This document shows positions 61,236 to 64,000 of a stretch of 64,000 nucleotides of DNA, one piece after another. Every line of letters starts with the position of its first letter. The first letter of the stretch is position 1. A program made the position numbers and the translations under genes. Source of the DNA: Vibrio nitrifigilis (GTDB lineage Bacteria > Pseudomonadota > Gammaproteobacteria > Enterobacterales > Vibrionaceae); contig NZ_JADPMR010000004.1 in NCBI RefSeq assembly GCF_015686695.1, forward strand, positions 1,488,001 through 1,552,000. Reading direction: 5' to 3'. Below the pieces are notes generated by a model. That model saw nothing but the letters and a program-made list of their open reading frames with translations, searched no databases and was not told the DNA's origin.

Positions 61236-62465
61236 TTAATAGTGATGAAGAAAGTCCAAGAGAACCGATGTTCCTTGTTCCAAAAATTGAAGTGGTGTGT
61301 GCTCTTTAGGGTTATGGCTATAGCCATCAACACTTGGCACAAACACCATTGCTGTAGGTGTTATTTGCGCAAAAACGCCCGCATCATGTCCGGCACCACT
61401 GTGAATATCCATGTGTGGAATGCCCAATCGCTGGCAACTTTGCGTCAATTGTTGACGTAACGATTCATCCATTGTTACCGCATCGCCAGTTCCTAAAATG
61501 GAAAATACAGTGGTTAATCCGGGAGATTCTCCCAACTGTTCAACGGTGTGTTTCACACCATTAGATAAGCGTTCAATATATGGCTGAGAAGTATCGCGAA
61601 TGTCGATTTCCAAGGCAGCGAAGCCGGGGATAACATTGGCCCGATTAGGAGTACACTCAATATGACCGCACGTAATAGTCGCTGCTGGTGAACCATACTC
61701 AGCTAGCATAGTTGGGACTTGATGAATAAATTCAGCCGCCGTCACCAAAGCATCAGAGCGCTGATTCATTGGAGTTGCTCCTGCGTGATTAGCTTGCCCA
61801 TGAAACTCAATACGAATGCGTTGCAGAGCACTGATTGCAGTAACGATACCAATGTGAATCGATTCTCTATCTAATGTTGCTGCCTGCTCGATATGCAATT
61901 CAATAAAACCAGCAATAGAGTCGGATCGATAATAAGGCTGTGGTAAAGAAGCAGGATTAAGGGCAGAAGCTTCGCATTGCTGATAATAACTCTGCCCTTT
62001 TGAGTTCATTACCTGCTTTAATTCGCCTAGACTCAGTTGCCCAATTAACGCTTTGCTACCAATTAATGGGCTTTTGAATTCACAGCCTTCTTCCCCTTCT
62101 AAAGCAAGAATTTCGATAGGAAACGATGGTGATATTCCCTGAGAAAGAAGCATATCAACGGCAGCAAGAGCGCAAGCAATTCCCGCCACACCATCGTATT
62201 TGCCTGCATGTCGTACAGAATCAAAATGAGATCCCAAAACTAAAGGCTTATGATTAGAAAGGTCGCTTCCCGCTAATTGGCCATGGATATTCCCCACTCC
62301 ATCAGTAAATACAGTAAGTCCTATTTGCTCCATGGTGTCGGCGATGTATTGGCGCGCATGTTTGGCTTGTTCGGTAAGAGGAAACCGAGTCACCCCATCC
62401 GATGTTTCTGAAAAACGAGCGAGATCATCGATAAATCGCTCGATTGAAAATAATCCGTTCGGCAC
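61236..62465 (-). CDS. M20 amidase, allantoate amidohydrolase/N-carbamoyl-amino-acid hydrolase family
   Basis: 409 residues, the usual size. Zinc ligands and motifs of the carbamoylase group are visible: VLGSHFDSVRHAGKYDGVAG, LALEGEEGCEFKSPLIGS (Glu pair), GFIELHIEQAATLD, the dimerisation-domain HGQANHAGATPMNQRSDAL, HSGAGHDAGVFAQI and GYSHNPKEHTP. It hydrolyses an N-carbamoyl compound, possibly allantoate or a ureido product of purine/pyrimidine breakdown. First gene of the operon with the purine permease and ade, 11 bases apart, which supports a purine-nitrogen role. Confidence 0.88.
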   Translation of the reverse strand: MPNGLFSIERFIDDLARFSETSDGVTRFPLTEQAKHARQYIADTMEQIGLTVFTDGVGNIHGQLAGSDLSNHKPLVLGSHFDSVRHAGKYDGVAGIACALAAVDMLLSQGISPSFPIEILALEGEEGCEFKSPLIGSKALIGQLSLGELKQVMNSKGQSYYQQCEASALNPASLPQPYYRSDSIAGFIELHIEQAATLDRESIHIGIVTAISALQRIRIEFHGQANHAGATPMNQRSDALVTAAEFIHQVPTMLAEYGSPAATITCGHIECTPNRANVIPGFAALEIDIRDTSQPYIERLSNGVKHTVEQLGESPGLTTVFSILGTGDAVTMDESLRQQLTQSCQRLGIPHMDIHSGAGHDAGVFAQITPTAMVFVPSVDGYSHNPKEHTPLQFLEQGTSVLLDFLHHY

Positions 62466-62689
62466 AATCCTTGCCCTTTTTCCATAACATAGGCAATCTT
62501 TTGCCTAATTGTTCGTATAAGTTCAAGATATGTTCCAATATATCAATAAAAAACTCAAGAAACGTTTCTACACAAAGCGTAAAGGGAGGCATTTTCGAAG
62601 AACATTCTGACTGACGACAAAAATGGCGACATTAAAATTAGCTTTAAGACCAGTTACTCTGAGCAAATGGTTATAAAACAACAAACACC

Positions 62690-62955
62690 TATACCCAAAT
62701 GACCTCAAGATGCAGGATTCAGAGCTTCATCAACGAGCCTAGGTCAAGCTCAATCACGGCAGGAATGGTCATTCCCTTTTAACGTGATTGGGCGTAGAAA
62801 TAGGTTTGTTGATGAGCTCCCAAAGGGCGAGTTTTATTCGCTCCTAGGCTGTGTTACTGATTTTCTACGTAGAATGACTATGTCTTCAAATCGGTGCCTT
62901 GCCTAAGAGCGAATACATTCTCGCTGAAACAGCATCTTGAGGTTACTTGGGTATA
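62690..62955. repeat. 266-bp dispersed palindromic repeat (MITE-like), copy B
   Basis: Reverse complement of the element at 41190-41455 with few differences and exactly the same length. Left end TATACCCAAATGACCTCAAG, right end CTTGAGGTTACTTGGGTATA. Both internal hairpin arms are intact. No gene inside. Confidence 0.9.
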
Positions 62956-63040
62956 ACATAAGCAATTATCAGACAACGAGAAATTGAGTAACGGAGAATA
63001 AAGTGAACGTAAGGAAAGCTCTGAAGCAAGACTCCAGTGA

Positions 63041-63161
63041 GTTGCTAGGTATTATGACACAATAGACGTCCTTTCAAGGTAGAATGGCTCTATCTTCAAC
63101 TCAGTGCCTTAAAAGCGAATACATCCTCACTGAAACAGTATATTGAAGTTACTTGGGTATA
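63041..63161. repeat. Degenerate half copy of the dispersed repeat
   Basis: Resembles the right half of copy B: a GTAGAATGGCT...ATCTTCAA...CAGTGCCTTA block, AAGCGAATACATCCTC, and the end TTGAAGTTACTTGGGTATA. The left half is absent or unrecognisable. It lies 86 bases from copy B in the same orientation. Confidence 0.65.
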
Positions 63162-63229
63162 TAACCAGATAAAAAATAAGGAAAGGCACGACACCTTTCC
63201 TTATCTTCATAAATCCGTTTGAAAGCGGT

Positions 63230-63991
63230 TTAACGTCTTTGAAATGCGATATGAACATCACCATCACTTTGGTGACAAATACTCGATTTAACGCCATAGA
63301 CCTGAGCGATTCTCTGCTCAGTAATAACATCCAACGGATGACCACACGCTACAACTCTGCCATGATTTAATAGCAAAACATCCGTGCAGTAATTCACTGC
63401 AAGGTTAAGATCGTGCAATGAAACCACAACGGTCATAGGTAGTGATTCAATCAATGACATTAACTCTAACTGATATTGAATATCGAGATGGTTGGTGGGT
63501 TCATCCAATAATAAGATATCAGGCTGCTGCGCTAGTGCTCTGGCAATCTGACAACGTTGCTGTAAGCCGCCAGAAAGTTGATGCCAATGGTGGTGACGTA
63601 ACTCGGTTAATTGAGTCTGTCTTAAGGCCTGTTCTACCGCTTCTGTGTCTTTTTGAGACCAAGAAGAAAACAGTCCTCTATAAGGTGTGCGCCCTAGCCT
63701 CACTAACGCTTCAACGGTTAAATCCATATCCAGTTGAGAATGTTGCGCCACCAGCGCGACTCGGGTGGCCATTTGATGTTTAGACAGATCGCACACCCGC
63801 TCTTCACCAAGCACTAGATGCGATACAGCCTCTTTCTCTAGCCCCGCTAAAGTACGCAATAATGTTGATTTCCCTGAGCCATTTGGTCCAATAAGTGCCA
63901 GCTTACGGCCAGAATCAAGGTGAAATTGCACATCATGCAGTATGGTGTTCCCTTCACGAGAAATGGTTAAATGTTCGCCATCAATCCTCAT
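63230..63991 (-). CDS. Siderophore/heme-type ABC transporter ATP-binding protein
   Basis: 253 residues, complete within the window. Walker A GPNGSGKSTLLR at about 36-47, Q-loop VALVAQHSQLDMD, signature LSGGLQQRCQIARAL, Walker B DILLLDEPTNHLD and the switch VSLHDLNLAVNY identify the FecE/FhuC/BtuD-like group. The ATG is preceded by a sequence compatible with overlap of an upstream gene's stop, so FecCD-type permease genes are expected just beyond the window edge. It is distinct from the FecE at 14615. The chelate is unknown. Confidence 0.9.
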   Translation of the reverse strand: MRIDGEHLTISREGNTILHDVQFHLDSGRKLALIGPNGSGKSTLLRTLAGLEKEAVSHLVLGEERVCDLSKHQMATRVALVAQHSQLDMDLTVEALVRLGRTPYRGLFSSWSQKDTEAVEQALRQTQLTELRHHHWHQLSGGLQQRCQIARALAQQPDILLLDEPTNHLDIQYQLELMSLIESLPMTVVVSLHDLNLAVNYCTDVLLLNHGRVVACGHPLDVITEQRIAQVYGVKSSICHQSDGDVHIAFQRR

Positions 63992-64000
63992 GCCACTTTT

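Overview
The window looks like part of the genome of a marine gammaproteobacterium of the genus Vibrio or a close relative. This rests on protein-level recognition: a Vibrio-type PHB cluster (phaB-phaA-phaP-phaC), PncB with a linked NrtR regulator, NhaD, FecBCDE, a DUF3081 protein, an HdfR/MaoP pair, and a dispersed 266-bp repeat of the kind common in Vibrio. In Vibrio cholerae the homologous pha cluster lies on chromosome II, so a secondary chromosome is plausible but unproven. No rRNA, tRNA, CRISPR array, phage or intact transposase was seen.

Layout. 1-2 kb: the tail of an oxidoreductase, a glutathione S-transferase and a HAD phosphatase. 2-9.3 kb: a UTRA/GntR regulator divergent from an ABC importer cassette (binding protein, two permeases, ATPase) that also encodes an alkaline-phosphatase-superfamily hydrolase and a HAD-IB phosphatase. 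The hydrolase is interrupted by an in-frame TAG. An M20 amidohydrolase follows. 9.4-14.6 kb: a YdgJ-like oxidoreductase, pncB and its Nudix regulator nrtR, and an unidentified membrane protein. 14.6-18.3 kb: fecBCDE. 18.3-20.8 kb: a long non-coding stretch holding a CRP-like site, a nested palindrome and a deleted repeat copy, then three tandem small secreted paralogues. 20.8-30 kb: an S33 peptidase, a SlyA-like/HlyD/DUF2955 efflux operon with SlyA-type operators, a CSS-EAL phosphodiesterase, a LysR regulator, a small lipase-like protein and poxB. 30.7-36.5 kb: a dicarboxylate-type symporter, nhaD, ogt with an AdaA-AlkA fusion, and doxX. 36.6-41 kb: hdfR/maoP, DUF3081, nagB, and a bactofilin gene overlapping an M23 peptidase gene. 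42-51.9 kb: a hexuronate module (exuR, uxaA, uxaC, TRAP transporter, uxuB, uxuA) with ExuR-like operators. 51.9-58 kb: a TSUP transporter and the PHB cluster. 58-62.5 kb: purine salvage/degradation (adenine deaminase, NCS2 permease, carbamoylase-type M20). 62.7-64 kb: a second 266-bp repeat in the opposite orientation, a degenerate copy, and the ATPase of a second siderophore importer.

The genes form small inducible nutrient modules, mostly one regulator beside one transporter and its enzymes, typical of an accessory chromosome. The points most worth following are the nonsense codon in the phosphoesterase of the importer cassette, the undescribed triplet of small secreted beta-rich proteins, the CRP-site/palindrome region upstream of it, a Fur box in front of a tiny membrane protein, and the three-way-junction repeat. 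All family assignments are from reading motifs; no database search was run.
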